Assembly (NCBI RefSeq): GCF_026409565.1
Contig: NZ_CP112881.1
Span: 3,169,501 to 3,233,500, forward strand
Source of the DNA: Sneathiella aquimaris
GTDB lineage: Bacteria > Pseudomonadota > Alphaproteobacteria > Sneathiellales > Sneathiellaceae
Direction: 5' to 3'
DNA length: 64,000 nt
Both the position numbers and the translations under genes were made by a program. This document shows, in pieces, positions 54,370 to 64,000 of the stretch; the first letter of the stretch is position 1, and every line of letters begins with the position of its first letter. The notes under the pieces are model-generated. The model was given only the letters and a program-made list of their open reading frames with translations, ran no database searches and was not told the DNA's origin.

Positions 54370-55938
54370 ATGACAGCAGAAAACACGGCGCTTGAACTGC
54401 GCCGCGTCAATAAGTGGTTTGGCTCGGTCCATGCGAATAAGGATATTTCCTTATCCGTGGACCGAGGAACCATTCATGGCATAATCGGGGAAAACGGTGC
54501 GGGCAAATCAACGCTCATGAGCATCGTTTATGGGTTTTATCAAGCTGACGAAGGCGAGATTTTTGTTGGTGGCAAGAAGTGCCAGATTGACAACCCTCAG
54601 GCCTCGATCGAGGCAGGAATTGGGATGGTTCATCAGCATTTTATGCTGGTGGATACGTTCACTGTTCTCGAGAATATTATATTAGGTGTCGAAGGTGGTG
54701 CCCGTCTTTCCGATGGGATGAACAAAGCCCGCAAGGAGCTGCAACGCCTTGAAAAAGAATACACGCTCGAAGTCGATGTCGACGCCTTGGTGGGAGACCT
54801 TCCCGTCGGGCTGCGTCAACGGGTCGAAATTTTGAAAGCCCTATACCGCGGGGCCGAGATCCTTATTCTCGACGAGCCAACGGGCGTACTGACTCCACAG
54901 GAAGCAGATCATCTTTTCCGGATCCTGCATACCCTTCGGGAACAGGGAAAAACAGTTATCCTGATTACCCATAAGCTGCGCGAAATCATGGCAATCACGG
55001 ACAATGTTTCTGTCATGCGTCGGGGCGAAATGGTTGCCCATGTTGCAACAAAAGAAACAGATCAGGCAAAATTGGCAGAATTAATGGTGGGGCGGAGCGT
55101 CCTTCTGCAGGTTGAAAAAAAACCGGCCGTTCCACAAGAAGAACTCATGAAACTTACCGGTGTCACCTATCTGGATGACGACGGGGTTGCCCGGCTGAAA
55201 GACATTAATCTGACCCTTCGGGCGGGAGAAATTTTGGGTGTAGCCGGTGTTTCTGGCAATGGCCAGTCGGAACTTCTTGAAGTATTGGGCGGAATGCGAC
55301 GGCCAACTCTTGGCAGCATAAAGTACAAAGATCAGGAGCTCGTCGGCAGCAAAGATTATACGGCCCGTGGCTTGCGCAAAATTGGCCTTGGACATGTCCC
55401 GGAAGATCGGCATAAAGCAGGCCTTGTCCTGAATTTCAGTGCCAACGAAAATACGATCCTTGGTTACCACGATCTTGAGATGTTCAACAAAGGAACTCAG
55501 CTGGATCATGCCCAAATGGTCGAAACATGCGAAACATATATCGAGAAATTTGATGTGCGCCCGCCCAACCCGTATTTGAAGGCCAGCGGATTTTCCGGCG
55601 GAAACCAGCAAAAACTTGTTCTCGCCCGAGAGATGGAACAGGACCCCGATGTGTTGTTGGTTGGACAGCCAACCCGCGGTGTCGACATTGGCGCCATCGA
55701 GTTCATCCATAAACAATTGATCAAAATGCGCGATGCTGGCAAAGCAATTTTGGTCGTCTCTGTTGAAATTGACGAGGTAATGTCACTCGCGGACAGGATT
55801 GCCGTTATGTTTGATGGCAAAATTGTCGGGGAGCTATCAGCAGAAGAGGCGACAGAGAAAAAACTTGGTCTGATGATGGCTGGGATTTCTGAAAATGAAG
55901 CAGACGTGACACCTGTAGGGAAAGAGGCCGTAATCTGA
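54370..55938 (+). CDS. nucleoside ABC transporter ATP-binding protein
   Basis: A 522-residue protein with two ATPase domains. The first is complete: GENGAGKSTLMSIVYG, the LPVGLRQRVEILKAL signature and LDEPTGVLTPQE. The second has a degenerate P-loop (GVSGNGQSELLEVLG) but a good signature FSGGNQQKLVLAREM. This asymmetry is normal for sugar/nucleoside importers of this class. It overlaps the next gene by 1 base. Its partners are the BMP protein and two permeases. Confidence 0.95.
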   Translation: MTAENTALELRRVNKWFGSVHANKDISLSVDRGTIHGIIGENGAGKSTLMSIVYGFYQADEGEIFVGGKKCQIDNPQASIEAGIGMVHQHFMLVDTFTVLENIILGVEGGARLSDGMNKARKELQRLEKEYTLEVDVDALVGDLPVGLRQRVEILKALYRGAEILILDEPTGVLTPQEADHLFRILHTLREQGKTVILITHKLREIMAITDNVSVMRRGEMVAHVATKETDQAKLAELMVGRSVLLQVEKKPAVPQEELMKLTGVTYLDDDGVARLKDINLTLRAGEILGVAGVSGNGQSELLEVLGGMRRPTLGSIKYKDQELVGSKDYTARGLRKIGLGHVPEDRHKAGLVLNFSANENTILGYHDLEMFNKGTQLDHAQMVETCETYIEKFDVRPPNPYLKASGFSGGNQQKLVLAREMEQDPDVLLVGQPTRGVDIGAIEFIHKQLIKMRDAGKAILVVSVEIDEVMSLADRIAVMFDGKIVGELSAEEATEKKLGLMMAGISENEADVTPVGKEAVI

Positions 55939-57059
55939 TGGCAGACGCAAAAGCCAAATTTGGGGCACCGTCAAAGGTACCAGCCTGGGTAAATCTTGCC
56001 CTGATCCCGTTTCTCAACCTTCTGGCCGCCTTTTTTATCTCTGGACTGGTTATTCTGGTGGTCGGGGACAACCCGCTCAAAGCACTTGAAGTATTGTTTT
56101 ACGGGGCCTTTGGATATCCCGAAGCGGTTGGATATACCCTTTATTATACGACCAATTTTATTTTTACCGGTCTGGCCGTTGCGATCGCGTTCCATTGCGG
56201 TCTGTTTAATATCGGTGCTGAAGGTCAAGCCTTCATTGCAGGGCTAGGCGTGGGATTAGCTGCTCTTTACCTGGATTTCCTGCCCTTTTGGGCGATTATT
56301 CCAATCTCAATTTTTTCAGCCGCGTTGTTTGGCGGCGCCTGGGCATACATCCCGGCTTATCTTCAGGCCAAACGCGGCAGCCATATCGTAATCACCACGA
56401 TCATGTTTAACTTCATCGCCTTTTCGGTCATGAACTATATCCTTGTGGAAGTGCTTATTTCCCCTGACGCAGGTGGGTCACCGGAAACCCGTGAATTTGG
56501 CGAAAACGCTTGGCTGGCTTATGCCCCGGATTTTACAGGCATGTCCGAGTCTCCGCTGAATTTCAGCTTCTTGATTGCGTTGGCTTTAAGTGCTGCTTTT
56601 TATTATTTTGTCTGGCACACCCGTTGGGGATACGAAATCCGCGTAGTTGGCGAAAACGAAACGGCTGCCCGTTATTCTGGCATTTCTGTTCCACGGAACA
56701 TCATTTTGGCAATGGTTATCTCAGGGGCACTGGCGGGCTTCGTGGCTGTCAATGAACTGCTGGGGGTTCATCATAAGGTGATCATGGATTTTACCGGCGG
56801 TTATGGTTTCGTTGGTATTGCGGTTGCCCTTATGGGCCGTAATCACCCTGTTGGTATATTTATGGCAGCTCTTTTGTTTGGAGCTATTTATCAAGGCGGT
56901 ACTGAGCTTGCCTTTGAAATGAACACCATTAACAAAGAAATGGTGATTGTCATTCAAGGACTGATCATTCTTTTCTCTGGCGCCCTTGAAAACATGTTCA
57001 GACCGAAAATAGAAGACTTCTTCCGACGGCGTCCGTCCGCCCGCACGGCGGAGGTATAA
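55938..57059 (+). CDS. nucleoside ABC transporter permease (NupB/YufP-like)
   Basis: A 373-residue permease with about ten hydrophobic helices, typical of the BPD_transp_2 family. Core segments are FHCGLFNIGAEGQAFIAGLG and GAWAYIPAYLQAKRGSHIVITTIMFNFIA. The C-terminus is an Arg-rich cytoplasmic tail. Start overlaps the ATPase stop (TGATGG). It forms a heterodimeric channel with the next gene's product. Confidence 0.95.
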   Translation: MADAKAKFGAPSKVPAWVNLALIPFLNLLAAFFISGLVILVVGDNPLKALEVLFYGAFGYPEAVGYTLYYTTNFIFTGLAVAIAFHCGLFNIGAEGQAFIAGLGVGLAALYLDFLPFWAIIPISIFSAALFGGAWAYIPAYLQAKRGSHIVITTIMFNFIAFSVMNYILVEVLISPDAGGSPETREFGENAWLAYAPDFTGMSESPLNFSFLIALALSAAFYYFVWHTRWGYEIRVVGENETAARYSGISVPRNIILAMVISGALAGFVAVNELLGVHHKVIMDFTGGYGFVGIAVALMGRNHPVGIFMAALLFGAIYQGGTELAFEMNTINKEMVIVIQGLIILFSGALENMFRPKIEDFFRRRPSARTAEV

Positions 57060-57060
57060 A

Positions 57061-58032
57061 ATGGAAATGTTTGAACTAATCGTTCTTTTGCTGGACGCGA
57101 CGTTTCGGGTAGCCACCCCTCTTATTCTGGCCGCCTTGGCCGGTATGTTTTCCGAACGGTCGGGCATTGTGGATATTGGGTTGGAAGGTAAGATGCTGGG
57201 CGCGGCTTTTGCCGCCGCTGCCGTTGCAGCCGTTACCAATTCCGCATGGGTTGGGTTGGGCGCGGGTATCCTGACATCTCTTACCCTGTCCTCATTACAT
57301 GCCTATGCCTGTGTGACCCATAAGGGTAATCAGGTGGTGTCCGGCATGGCGATCAACATCGTTGTCGCCGGCCTGACACCAACCCTTGGTTTTGCCTGGT
57401 TTAAACTGGGCGGCCGAACACCATCGCTCAACGGTGATGCCCGCTTCAGCAGTCTCACCCTGCCCTTTGCAGACGCTGTGAGAGATATTCCTGTTGTAGG
57501 ATACATTTACGCAGAACTGATCTCTGGTCACAATATCATCGTCTATATTGCCGCCGCCGCCGTGCCATTAGTCGCCTATGTTTTATACCGCACCCGGTTC
57601 GGTCTGCGTGTTCGTGCCGTAGGTGAGAACCCGCATGCGGTGGATACGGCTGGCATTAATGTTGATATCATGCGTTATAAAGCCTTGGCGGTGACAGGTT
57701 TGCTTTGCGGGTTTGCCGGTTCTTATTTATCAACTGCCCATGGGGCTGGATTTATCCGGGACATGACAGCAGGCAAAGGATATCTTGCGCTGGCAGCCTT
57801 GATTTTTGGCAAATGGAAACCCGTGCCCACCATGTTGGCCTGCCTGCTATTTGCCTTTACAGATGCGTTGCAAGCCCGTCTTCAGGGTGTTGATCTACCA
57901 ATTATTGGCGTTATCCCGGTTCAATTTATCCAGGCACTGCCATATATCCTTACTGTACTGCTTCTTGCTGGATTTGTCGGCAAAGCGCATCCGCCGAAAG
58001 CAATTGGCGAACCATATATCAAGGAACGATAA
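57061..58032 (+). CDS. nucleoside ABC transporter permease (NupC/YufQ-like)
   Basis: A 323-residue second permease with roughly eight membrane helices and the segments MFSERSGIVDIGLEGKMLGAAFA and GENPHAVDTAGINVDIMRYKALAV. It follows the first permease by one base. The stop overlaps the purine nucleoside phosphorylase start (TAATGG), tying uptake to phosphorolysis. Confidence 0.95.
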   Translation: MEMFELIVLLLDATFRVATPLILAALAGMFSERSGIVDIGLEGKMLGAAFAAAAVAAVTNSAWVGLGAGILTSLTLSSLHAYACVTHKGNQVVSGMAINIVVAGLTPTLGFAWFKLGGRTPSLNGDARFSSLTLPFADAVRDIPVVGYIYAELISGHNIIVYIAAAAVPLVAYVLYRTRFGLRVRAVGENPHAVDTAGINVDIMRYKALAVTGLLCGFAGSYLSTAHGAGFIRDMTAGKGYLALAALIFGKWKPVPTMLACLLFAFTDALQARLQGVDLPIIGVIPVQFIQALPYILTVLLLAGFVGKAHPPKAIGEPYIKER

Positions 58033-58898
58033 TGGGACTTAATCCATATAATGCGGCTGATTTCATTCAGGAAACAGCCCCGGGCTTTCGGCCCCGTGTC
58101 GGTATCATTCTTGGTTCCGGACTTGGGGGCCTGGCCGATCGAATTGATGTTGTTGCCAGCATTGAATTTAAAGACATACCGGATTTTCCGCAGTCTTCTG
58201 TAGAAGGTCATGCCGGTCGGCTTATTCTTGGACGACTGGGCGGGATGCCTATCGTTTGCATGCAAGGTCGCATCCATTTGTATGAAGGCGCTGACCCACA
58301 AGATCTGGCTGTGCCGGTCCGCGTCCTGAAATTATTGGGCATTGAAATCCTTTTGGTGACCAATGCGGCAGGAAGCTTTCACAAAGATGTGGGTCCCGGT
58401 CGGTTAATGTTGATTACAGATCATATCAACATGACGGCCAGAAACCCGCTTGTTGGAGACAATGACGACCGGTTTGGCCCGCGTTTCTTTTCCATGGAAG
58501 ATGCCTATGACCCCACGCTGCGGGATCATTTCAAAGCCATCGCAAAAGAAATGAAAATTGAGCTCGCAGAAGGTGTTTACCTTCATTATCTAGGCCCGAA
58601 TTTCGAAACGCCTGCTGAAATCAATGCGTTTAGAATTCTTGGCGCAGACGCTGTCGGCATGTCGACGACACCGGAAGTTCTGGTAGCGCGTCACTGCGGA
58701 CTAAAGGTCGCCGCCATATCCAATATTACCAATCTGGTTGCCGGGCTGAGTGAAACAAAACTCAGTCACGAACAGACACTGGAATGTGCGAAACTTGCGG
58801 CTGAAGATCTTGAACAACTTATTATCATCTTTTTGGAGACCCTTAAGCGGGAACTCCTGAAAACACATATTAAGGAGGATGACAATGGCAACAGTTAG
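58032..58898 (+). CDS. purine-nucleoside phosphorylase (trimeric class)
   Basis: A 288-residue PNP of the trimeric type that phosphorolyses (deoxy)inosine and (deoxy)guanosine to base and (deoxy)ribose 1-phosphate. GIILGSGLGGLADRID opens the phosphate loop, then VEGHAGRLILGRLGG, QGRIHLYEGADP and TNAAGSFHKDVGPG, with the base-binding Glu-Asn in NFETPAEINAFRILGADAVGMSTTPEV. It overlaps deoC by 14 bases. Confidence 0.95.
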   Translation: MGLNPYNAADFIQETAPGFRPRVGIILGSGLGGLADRIDVVASIEFKDIPDFPQSSVEGHAGRLILGRLGGMPIVCMQGRIHLYEGADPQDLAVPVRVLKLLGIEILLVTNAAGSFHKDVGPGRLMLITDHINMTARNPLVGDNDDRFGPRFFSMEDAYDPTLRDHFKAIAKEMKIELAEGVYLHYLGPNFETPAEINAFRILGADAVGMSTTPEVLVARHCGLKVAAISNITNLVAGLSETKLSHEQTLECAKLAAEDLEQLIIIFLETLKRELLKTHIKEDDNGNS

Positions 58899-59871
58899 CC
58901 AGCTTGAACATCCAGCCCACACGCATGCCCGTAATCCCGGACTACCGTTCAATAAAGATGCGGTTGAAGATGTATATGTCAATCTTAGCGCCGTTGAACG
59001 CCGTTCCAGCACGCTTGGTGGGCGGCGATCTGTTAAAAAAGACTATCAGGCGGCCTGGTTACTAAAAGCAATATCCTGCATCGACCTTACAACGTTAAGC
59101 GGCGATGATACGCCCGGCCGTGTGAAACGACTTTGTGCCAAAGCCCGCCAACCTGTTAGACCCGATCTATTACAAGCACTTGGTATGGCCGACAAAGGCC
59201 TGACCACGGGGGCAATCTGTGTCTACCATACGATGGTGGAAACGGCTGTACAGGCGTTGGAAGGAACGAACATTCCCGTCGCGGCCGTATCAACCGGCTT
59301 TCCCGCCGGTCTCAGCCCGTTTGAATTGCGTGTGAAAGAAATTGAAGCCTCGGTTGCGGCAGGGGCAAAAGAGATCGATATCGTTATTACCCGCGGCCAT
59401 GTTCTCACTGGAAACTGGCAAGCATTGTACGATGAGGTAAAAGCCTTTCGTATTGCCTGCAAGGATGCGCATCTTAAGGTCATTTTGGGAACCGGTGAAC
59501 TTGTAACCCTGCGCAATGTTGCCAAGGCCAGTATGCTGTCAATGATGGCGGGCGCTGATTTCATTAAAACATCGACTGGTAAAGAAGGGGTCAATGCGAC
59601 CTTGCCTGTCAGCCTTGTCATGATCCGGGCCATTCGGGAATATCAGGAAATGACCGGGTTCAAAATCGGTTACAAACCAGCTGGCGGTATCAGTGCTGCG
59701 AAAGACATCTTGGGCTATCAGTTCATGATGAAGGAAGAACTCGGCAATGACTGGCTGCAACCGGACCTTTTCCGCATTGGCGCCTCCAGTTTACTCGGAG
59801 ACATCGAGCGTCAGTTAGAACATTTTGTAACCGGTAGATATTCTGCCGATTTCCGCCACCCAATGGGTTGA
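58885..59871 (+). CDS. deoC: deoxyribose-phosphate aldolase
   Basis: A 328-residue DERA, cleaving deoxyribose 5-phosphate to glyceraldehyde 3-phosphate and acetaldehyde. The Schiff-base lysine lies in DFIKTSTGKEG, and the second lysine in GYKPAGGIS; the catalytic aspartate is in EIDIVITRGHVLTG. About 60 extra N-terminal residues precede the core, common in this DeoC group. AAGGAGG is 6 bases before the ATG at 58885, which is preferred over ATG 58879. Confidence 0.96.
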   Translation: MATVSQLEHPAHTHARNPGLPFNKDAVEDVYVNLSAVERRSSTLGGRRSVKKDYQAAWLLKAISCIDLTTLSGDDTPGRVKRLCAKARQPVRPDLLQALGMADKGLTTGAICVYHTMVETAVQALEGTNIPVAAVSTGFPAGLSPFELRVKEIEASVAAGAKEIDIVITRGHVLTGNWQALYDEVKAFRIACKDAHLKVILGTGELVTLRNVAKASMLSMMAGADFIKTSTGKEGVNATLPVSLVMIRAIREYQEMTGFKIGYKPAGGISAAKDILGYQFMMKEELGNDWLQPDLFRIGASSLLGDIERQLEHFVTGRYSADFRHPMG

Positions 59872-59881
59872 GGGCAAAAAG

Positions 59882-62266
59882 ATGAGCATAGCAGAGATAT
59901 TTGATAGCATGGAATATGGTCCAGCCCCTGAAAGCGACGCAAACGCCCGGCAATGGCTTCAACACCATGAAGGTACATTTGATCTTTTTATCAATGGCTC
60001 CTGGACGAAAGGGACAGCAAACACCCGCTTTGCCTCTATCAATCCGGCAAATGGTGAAACGCTGGCACAGATAACACAGGCAAGTGCTGAAGATGTCGAA
60101 GCGGCCGTATCAGCCGCTCGAAAAGCACAGGCGAAGTGGGAAAAATTAGGCGGATATGGACGGGCCCGCCATCTCTATGCCCTCGCCCGTATTCTTCAAC
60201 GCAACGCCCGGCTGCTTGCGGTTCTGGAAAGTCTGGACAATGGAAAGCCGGTACGTGAGACCCGGGATATTGATATACCTTTGGTTGCCCGTCACTTTTA
60301 TCACCATGCTGGCTGGGCGCAGTTGCAGGAAAGCCAGTTCCCCCATCATGTAGCCATGGGTGTAATCGGTCAGATCATACCGTGGAATTTTCCATTGCTT
60401 ATGCTGGCCTGGAAAATTGCCCCTGCAATCGCGGCTGGAAACACCGTTGTCTTGAAACCAGCTGAATTCACCTCGCTCACAGCCCTTTGCTTTGCTGAAC
60501 TTTGTAAACAGGCCGGTCTTCCTGATGGGGTTGTCAATATTGTGACCGGGGATGGACGCACGGGCGAGCAGATTGTCGGCCACCCGGATATCAACAAAAT
60601 TGCGTTTACCGGCTCTACTGAAGTCGGACGCCGGATCAGGGAAGCGACAGCCGGCACAGGCAAACATTTAACGCTGGAGTTAGGCGGCAAGTCCCCGTTT
60701 ATCGTTTTTGACGATGCTGACCTTGATAGCGCCGTTGAGGGCGTAGTCGATGCCATTTGGTTCAATCAGGGACAAGTCTGCTGTGCGGGTTCGCGCCTGT
60801 TGGTCCAAGAAGGCATTGCTGAAAAATTCTACCGTAAATTACGCGCCCGAATGGAAAATCTCCGGCTAGGAGATCCTTTGGATAAATGCATCGATATGGG
60901 GGCCATTGTCGCACCGGTTCAGCTGCAGACGATTGAGGCGCTTGTGCAAAAAGGGTGCGATGAAGGCGCCGACATGTGGCAGCCCAGTTGGTCTGTGCCA
61001 AAAGACGGCTGCTTTTATCCACCAACTTTATTTACCAATGTTGCTCCTGCGACAACCATCGCGCAGGAAGAAATCTTTGGCCCCGTTGTTGTCGCCATGA
61101 CGTTTCGTACCCCAGGCGAAGCTGTTCAACTGGCCAACAATACCCGATATGGTCTTGCAGCCTCTGTTTGGAGTGAAAATATCAACTTGGCGCTGGATAT
61201 TGCACCAAAGCTTGATTGTGGAGTGGTCTGGATTAATAGCACCAATCAATTTGATGCCGCTTGTGGCTTCGGGGGCAACCGAGAATCCGGCTATGGTCGT
61301 GAAGGTGGCATTGAAGGTATGCAGGAAATATTGAAACCAAAATTCCTGTCCAAACTGCCAGCCTACAAAGAGACCCCTTCGCAGAAACAGTCCGGCAAAT
61401 CAGCGTTATCCCCTGTCTCAACGGTAGACCGAACCGCGAAGATGTATATTGGTGGCAAGCAGTCCCGGCCCGATAGTGGCTACAGCCTGCCAGTATTCTC
61501 CGCAAAAGGGGATCTCATTGCCGAGGTTGGCGAAGGGAACCGAAAAGATATCCGAAACGCAGTTGAAGCGGCCAGAAAAGCAACGGCCTGGACCAATACG
61601 ACAGCGCATAACCGCGCGCAGGTTTTGTATTATTTGGCTGAAAACCTGGATATCAGGCGTCAGGAATTTGCGGATCGCCTTTCGCAAATGACCGGCGCGT
61701 CAGCCAAGGATGCCCAGAACGAGGTCGCCGTCGCCGTTCGGCGTTTATTCACCTATGGCGCTTGGGCTGACAAATATGAAAGCCGGGTTCATAATCCGCC
61801 CATGCGCGGGGTTACACTTGCAATGAAAGAGGCAATTGGAACAATTGGCATTATATGTCCGGATGAAAACCCGCTTCTGGGTATGATTTCACTGGCAGCG
61901 CCGGCAATTGCTATGGGGAACCGTGTTATTGTCGTCCCCTCGGAAATGCATTCTTTAAGCGCAACGGATTTTTATCAAGTACTGGAAACATCGGATGTTC
62001 CGGCGGGCGTGTTCAATATTGTCACGGGCCGAAAATCTGATCTGGTTAAACCCTTGGCCTCCCATGATGATGTGAAATCCCTCTGGTATGTTGGATCCGC
62101 TGAAGGATGTGCTCTTGTCGAGAAATCTTCATGTGGCAACATGAAGCGGACATGGACCAATCATGGCCTCAAGCGGGACTGGTTTGTTCCGGAACAGGCC
62201 GAGGGTGAAGAGTTTTTGCAGCATGCAACTCAGATTAAAAATATCTGGATCCCGTACGGAGAATAA
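59882..62266 (+). CDS. two-domain aldehyde dehydrogenase, ALDH16-like
   Basis: A 794-residue fusion of a full aldehyde dehydrogenase (residues about 28-490) and a second, truncated ALDH-like domain (about 520-794). The first domain keeps the catalytic cysteine ([14 protein letters not shown]), the glutamate in [11 protein letters not shown] and the NAD+ motif [20 protein letters not shown]. The second has the NAD-domain fold start ([16 protein letters not shown]) but no catalytic cysteine region. This domain plan is that of ALDH16. Its operon position after deoC suggests acetaldehyde as the substrate, which is inferred. Confidence 0.9.
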   Translation: MSIAEIFDSMEYGPAPESDANARQWLQHHEGTFDLFINGSWTKGTANTRFASINPANGETLAQITQASAEDVEAAVSAARKAQAKWEKLGGYGRARHLYALARILQRNARLLAVLESLDNGKPVRETRDIDIPLVARHFYHHAGWAQLQESQFPHHVAMGVIGQIIPWNFPLLMLAWKIAPAIAAGNTVVLKPAEFTSLTALCFAELCKQAGLPDGVVNIVTGDGRTGEQIVGHPDINKIAFTGSTEVGRRIREATAGTGKHLTLELGGKSPFIVFDDADLDSAVEGVVDAIWFNQGQVCCAGSRLLVQEGIAEKFYRKLRARMENLRLGDPLDKCIDMGAIVAPVQLQTIEALVQKGCDEGADMWQPSWSVPKDGCFYPPTLFTNVAPATTIAQEEIFGPVVVAMTFRTPGEAVQLANNTRYGLAASVWSENINLALDIAPKLDCGVVWINSTNQFDAACGFGGNRESGYGREGGIEGMQEILKPKFLSKLPAYKETPSQKQSGKSALSPVSTVDRTAKMYIGGKQSRPDSGYSLPVFSAKGDLIAEVGEGNRKDIRNAVEAARKATAWTNTTAHNRAQVLYYLAENLDIRRQEFADRLSQMTGASAKDAQNEVAVAVRRLFTYGAWADKYESRVHNPPMRGVTLAMKEAIGTIGIICPDENPLLGMISLAAPAIAMGNRVIVVPSEMHSLSATDFYQVLETSDVPAGVFNIVTGRKSDLVKPLASHDDVKSLWYVGSAEGCALVEKSSCGNMKRTWTNHGLKRDWFVPEQAEGEEFLQHATQIKNIWIPYGE

Positions 62267-62271
62267 TCATC

Positions 62272-63609
62272 ATGACCGCTGATTTTTTTCCGCAAGAGAT
62301 TATCCGCAAGAAAAGAGATGGGGCAGCCCTTAGCAAGGCTGAAATCGATTTCATGGTCCGCGGCATCACAGACAATTCTGTAACAGAAGGACAGATTTCA
62401 GCATTTGCGATGGCCGTCTATTTTCAGGATATGACGATGCAGGAACGGATTTGGCTGACAAAGGCAATGGTCCATTCCGGGGACGTGATGAGCTGGACAG
62501 ATGCCGATCTGGGCCGTCCTGTTGTAGACAAGCATTCGACCGGTGGCGTTGGCGATAAAGTAAGCCTGATGCTGGCCGCCATTGTTGCCGCCTGCGGCGG
62601 TGCGGTCCCAATGATCTCGGGCCGGGGATTGGGGCATACAGGCGGTACACTGGATAAACTGGACAGTATTGAAGGATACAACACAGCCCCGGACCCAAAA
62701 CTCCTGACCAAAGTAGTAAAAAATATCGGATGCGCGATCATTGGGCAGACTGCGGACCTTGCCCCTGCAGACAAGCGCTTCTATGCCATTCGGGATGTTA
62801 CCGCGACCGTTGAGAGCATTTCGTTGATCACGGCTTCCATCCTTTCAAAAAAACTGGCGGCGGGACTGGATGCCCTTATCATGGATGTGAAATTCGGTTC
62901 CGGCGCCTTTAAACAAAAGATTGAAGATGCCGAAGAGCTTGCGCGCAGTATTGTAACTGTATCCAATGGTGCAGGGGTTCCAACAACGGCTCTCTTGACC
63001 GATATGAACGAAGTCCTTGGAACGACAGCTGGAAACGCCGTTGAAGTGCGCGAAACCATAGATTACCTGATGGGGCGAAAAGTCGATGAGCGGCTCAATA
63101 CGGTTGTTGTTGCGCTCTGTTCGGAGATGCTGGTGCTGGCGGGTATCGCGGATGAGACCACAGCACCCCTTGCTGTAAAAGGAGCCCTGTCCAGCGGAAC
63201 CGCCGCAGAAAAATTTGCCCAAATGGTGGCTGCCCTTGGGGGCCCAACAGATTTAATGACCAATCCCGACAAACATCTTCCGCTCGCGCCAATCCGTCGA
63301 GATGTTATCGCCCCCAAGCGGGGTTTTATCAAAACGCTCGATACCCGAGAAATGGGTGTTTCTGTTATGGATCTCGGCGGCGGACGTCATGCCGCAAGTG
63401 ATCCTATTGATTATGGCGTTGGATTGGTCAACATTAAGGGAATTGGCGCAAAGGTTGGACCGCGCAATCCTGTCGCTACGATTATTGCCCGCACGGAAGA
63501 TCAGGCTGATCGTGCTGAAAATCGGATTTTGGCTGCCCTAACCATCGCTGGCGAGGCTCCGACCAAAACGCCTATTGTCCTGAAACGTGTTACAGGAGAA
63601 CATTCATGA
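62272..63609 (+). CDS. deoA: thymidine phosphorylase
   Basis: A 445-residue pyrimidine phosphorylase releasing thymine (or uracil) and deoxyribose 1-phosphate. The E. coli-type opening [41 protein letters not shown] phosphate site and [20 protein letters not shown] signature are intact, with [11 protein letters not shown] (the catalytic-region lysine) after the centre. The stop overlaps the deoB start (ATGA). Confidence 0.96.
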   Translation: MTADFFPQEIIRKKRDGAALSKAEIDFMVRGITDNSVTEGQISAFAMAVYFQDMTMQERIWLTKAMVHSGDVMSWTDADLGRPVVDKHSTGGVGDKVSLMLAAIVAACGGAVPMISGRGLGHTGGTLDKLDSIEGYNTAPDPKLLTKVVKNIGCAIIGQTADLAPADKRFYAIRDVTATVESISLITASILSKKLAAGLDALIMDVKFGSGAFKQKIEDAEELARSIVTVSNGAGVPTTALLTDMNEVLGTTAGNAVEVRETIDYLMGRKVDERLNTVVVALCSEMLVLAGIADETTAPLAVKGALSSGTAAEKFAQMVAALGGPTDLMTNPDKHLPLAPIRRDVIAPKRGFIKTLDTREMGVSVMDLGGGRHAASDPIDYGVGLVNIKGIGAKVGPRNPVATIIARTEDQADRAENRILAALTIAGEAPTKTPIVLKRVTGEHS

Positions 63610-64000
63610 GCCGGGCCTTGTTACTTGTCTTGGATAGTTTTGGGTTAGGCGCTGCACGTGATGCTGCCGATTTTGGGGATACCGGGGCCGATACCTTTGG
63701 CCATATTCTGGATGCCTCCCTCACAGGAAAAGCCGATAACGAAAACCGCTCAGGCCCTTTACGCCTCCCCAACCTCGAAGCATTGGGGCTATACAAAGCC
63801 CATAGCCTGCACACCGGAAAAGGCCCGATACGCCAGAGCAGCTATACCGGTCTTTACGGCTATGCACAAGAAATGAGTAAGGGGAAGGACACGCCATCTG
63901 GCCATTGGGAAATGACGGGGGTCCCCGTCATGTTTGACTGGGGTTACTTCCCCAAAGAAATCCCCTGTTTCCCTGAAACACTAACCAGTGCACTAATCAA
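63606..64000 (+). CDS. deoB: phosphopentomutase, N-terminal part (partial)
   Basis: The first 131 codons of a phosphopentomutase that moves phosphate from C1 to C5 of (deoxy)ribose, feeding deoC. The alkaline-phosphatase-like metal site appears as [15 protein letters not shown], the cap region carries GADTFGH, and [16 protein letters not shown] holds the conserved Thr and metal residues. The frame is open at the window end; the full protein is usually about 390-410 residues. It overlaps deoA by 4 bases. Confidence 0.95.
   Translation, partial: MSRALLLVLDSFGLGAARDAADFGDTGADTFGHILDASLTGKADNENRSGPLRLPNLEALGLYKAHSLHTGKGPIRQSSYTGLYGYAQEMSKGKDTPSGHWEMTGVPVMFDWGYFPKEIPCFPETLTSALI

Noticed and set aside
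53731-54432. A 233-codon minus-strand frame
   Set aside because: Antisense to the BMP gene, which has clear family motifs, and reads into the ATPase gene on the wrong strand.

Overview
The window is a stretch of alphaproteobacterial chromosome with moderate GC content (roughly half, judged by eye). The protein families, the petABC-mtnP-apt and ilvE-MarR-OmpR-histidine kinase gene orders, the NDUFAF7-like and ELM1-like proteins, UbiK and the phasin-like proteins all point to a free-living, aerobic, probably marine member of Rhodospirillales, Sneathiellales or Kiloniellales. The genus cannot be fixed from the sequence alone. I see no rRNA, tRNA, insertion sequence, prophage or CRISPR array. Gene density is high and nearly every gene is a recognisable core or metabolic gene.

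Layout. 1-5.9 kb: end of an alpha/beta hydrolase, an acyl-CoA ligase, an Lrp/AsnC regulator, an ELM1-like protein, thioredoxin reductase and a LysR regulator. 5.95-6.8 kb: a gene-free stretch holding three tandem small-RNA modules. Each has a TGCA-N5-TGCA-like (T-N11-A) box, hairpins that expose CUCCC, an identical ACCTCCCTGTTAGACTTGCC block and a strong Rho-independent terminator. 6.8-12.4 kb (minus strand): MsrP, an EF-G paralogue, aspartate aminotransferase and a GcvA-like LysR. 12.6-19 kb: a DUF1127 protein followed by a long hairpin, uvrB, SRPBCC, TraB/GumN, a Na+/Ca2+ exchanger, a FolM-like SDR and folB. 19.05-19.45 kb: an AT-rich non-coding region with DnaA-box-like sites. 19.4-24.5 kb: uvrC, pgsA and the molybdenum-cofactor genes mobB-moeA-moaD-moaE. 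24.5-32.8 kb: a Sel1-repeat protein, ilvE, a PetP/PetR-like regulatory cluster, phasin-like proteins, csaA, proC, ybjN and ubiK. 32.9-43.3 kb (plus strand): lgt-midA-pgeF, a lipoprotein, prs-rplY-pth-ychF, two overlapping MaoC-like genes, a SPFH/NfeD pair and a dienelactone hydrolase. 43.3-48.3 kb (minus): a VOC protein, apt, mtnP and petABC. 48.4-53.1 kb: trmL, hemF, a candidate small RNA, upp, a C45-family acyltransferase and two unknowns. 53.3-64 kb: a nucleoside uptake and degradation operon (BMP-type ABC transporter, purine nucleoside phosphorylase, deoC, a two-domain ALDH16-like aldehyde dehydrogenase, deoA, deoB), cut by the window edge.

How it works together. The last operon imports nucleosides, splits them by phosphorolysis, converts deoxyribose 1-phosphate to the 5-phosphate and cleaves it to glyceraldehyde 3-phosphate plus acetaldehyde. 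The linked aldehyde dehydrogenase probably oxidises the acetaldehyde. upp, apt, mtnP and prs supply nucleobase salvage nearby. PetABC is the cytochrome bc1 complex, and the PetP/PetR-like regulators lie about 17 kb away.

The most striking signal is the three-copy small-RNA array behind the trxB-LysR pair. Its position matches, from memory, the AbcR1/AbcR2 locus of rhizobia, which is also next to an LsrB/VtlR-type LysR gene, trxB and lrp. Here there are three copies with unusually many CUCCC loops. Two further C/U-rich candidate RNAs (after the DUF1127 gene and between hemF and upp) suggest a wider anti-Shine-Dalgarno RNA network. All RNA calls rest on visible inverted repeats and repeat comparison; no folding program or database search was run.
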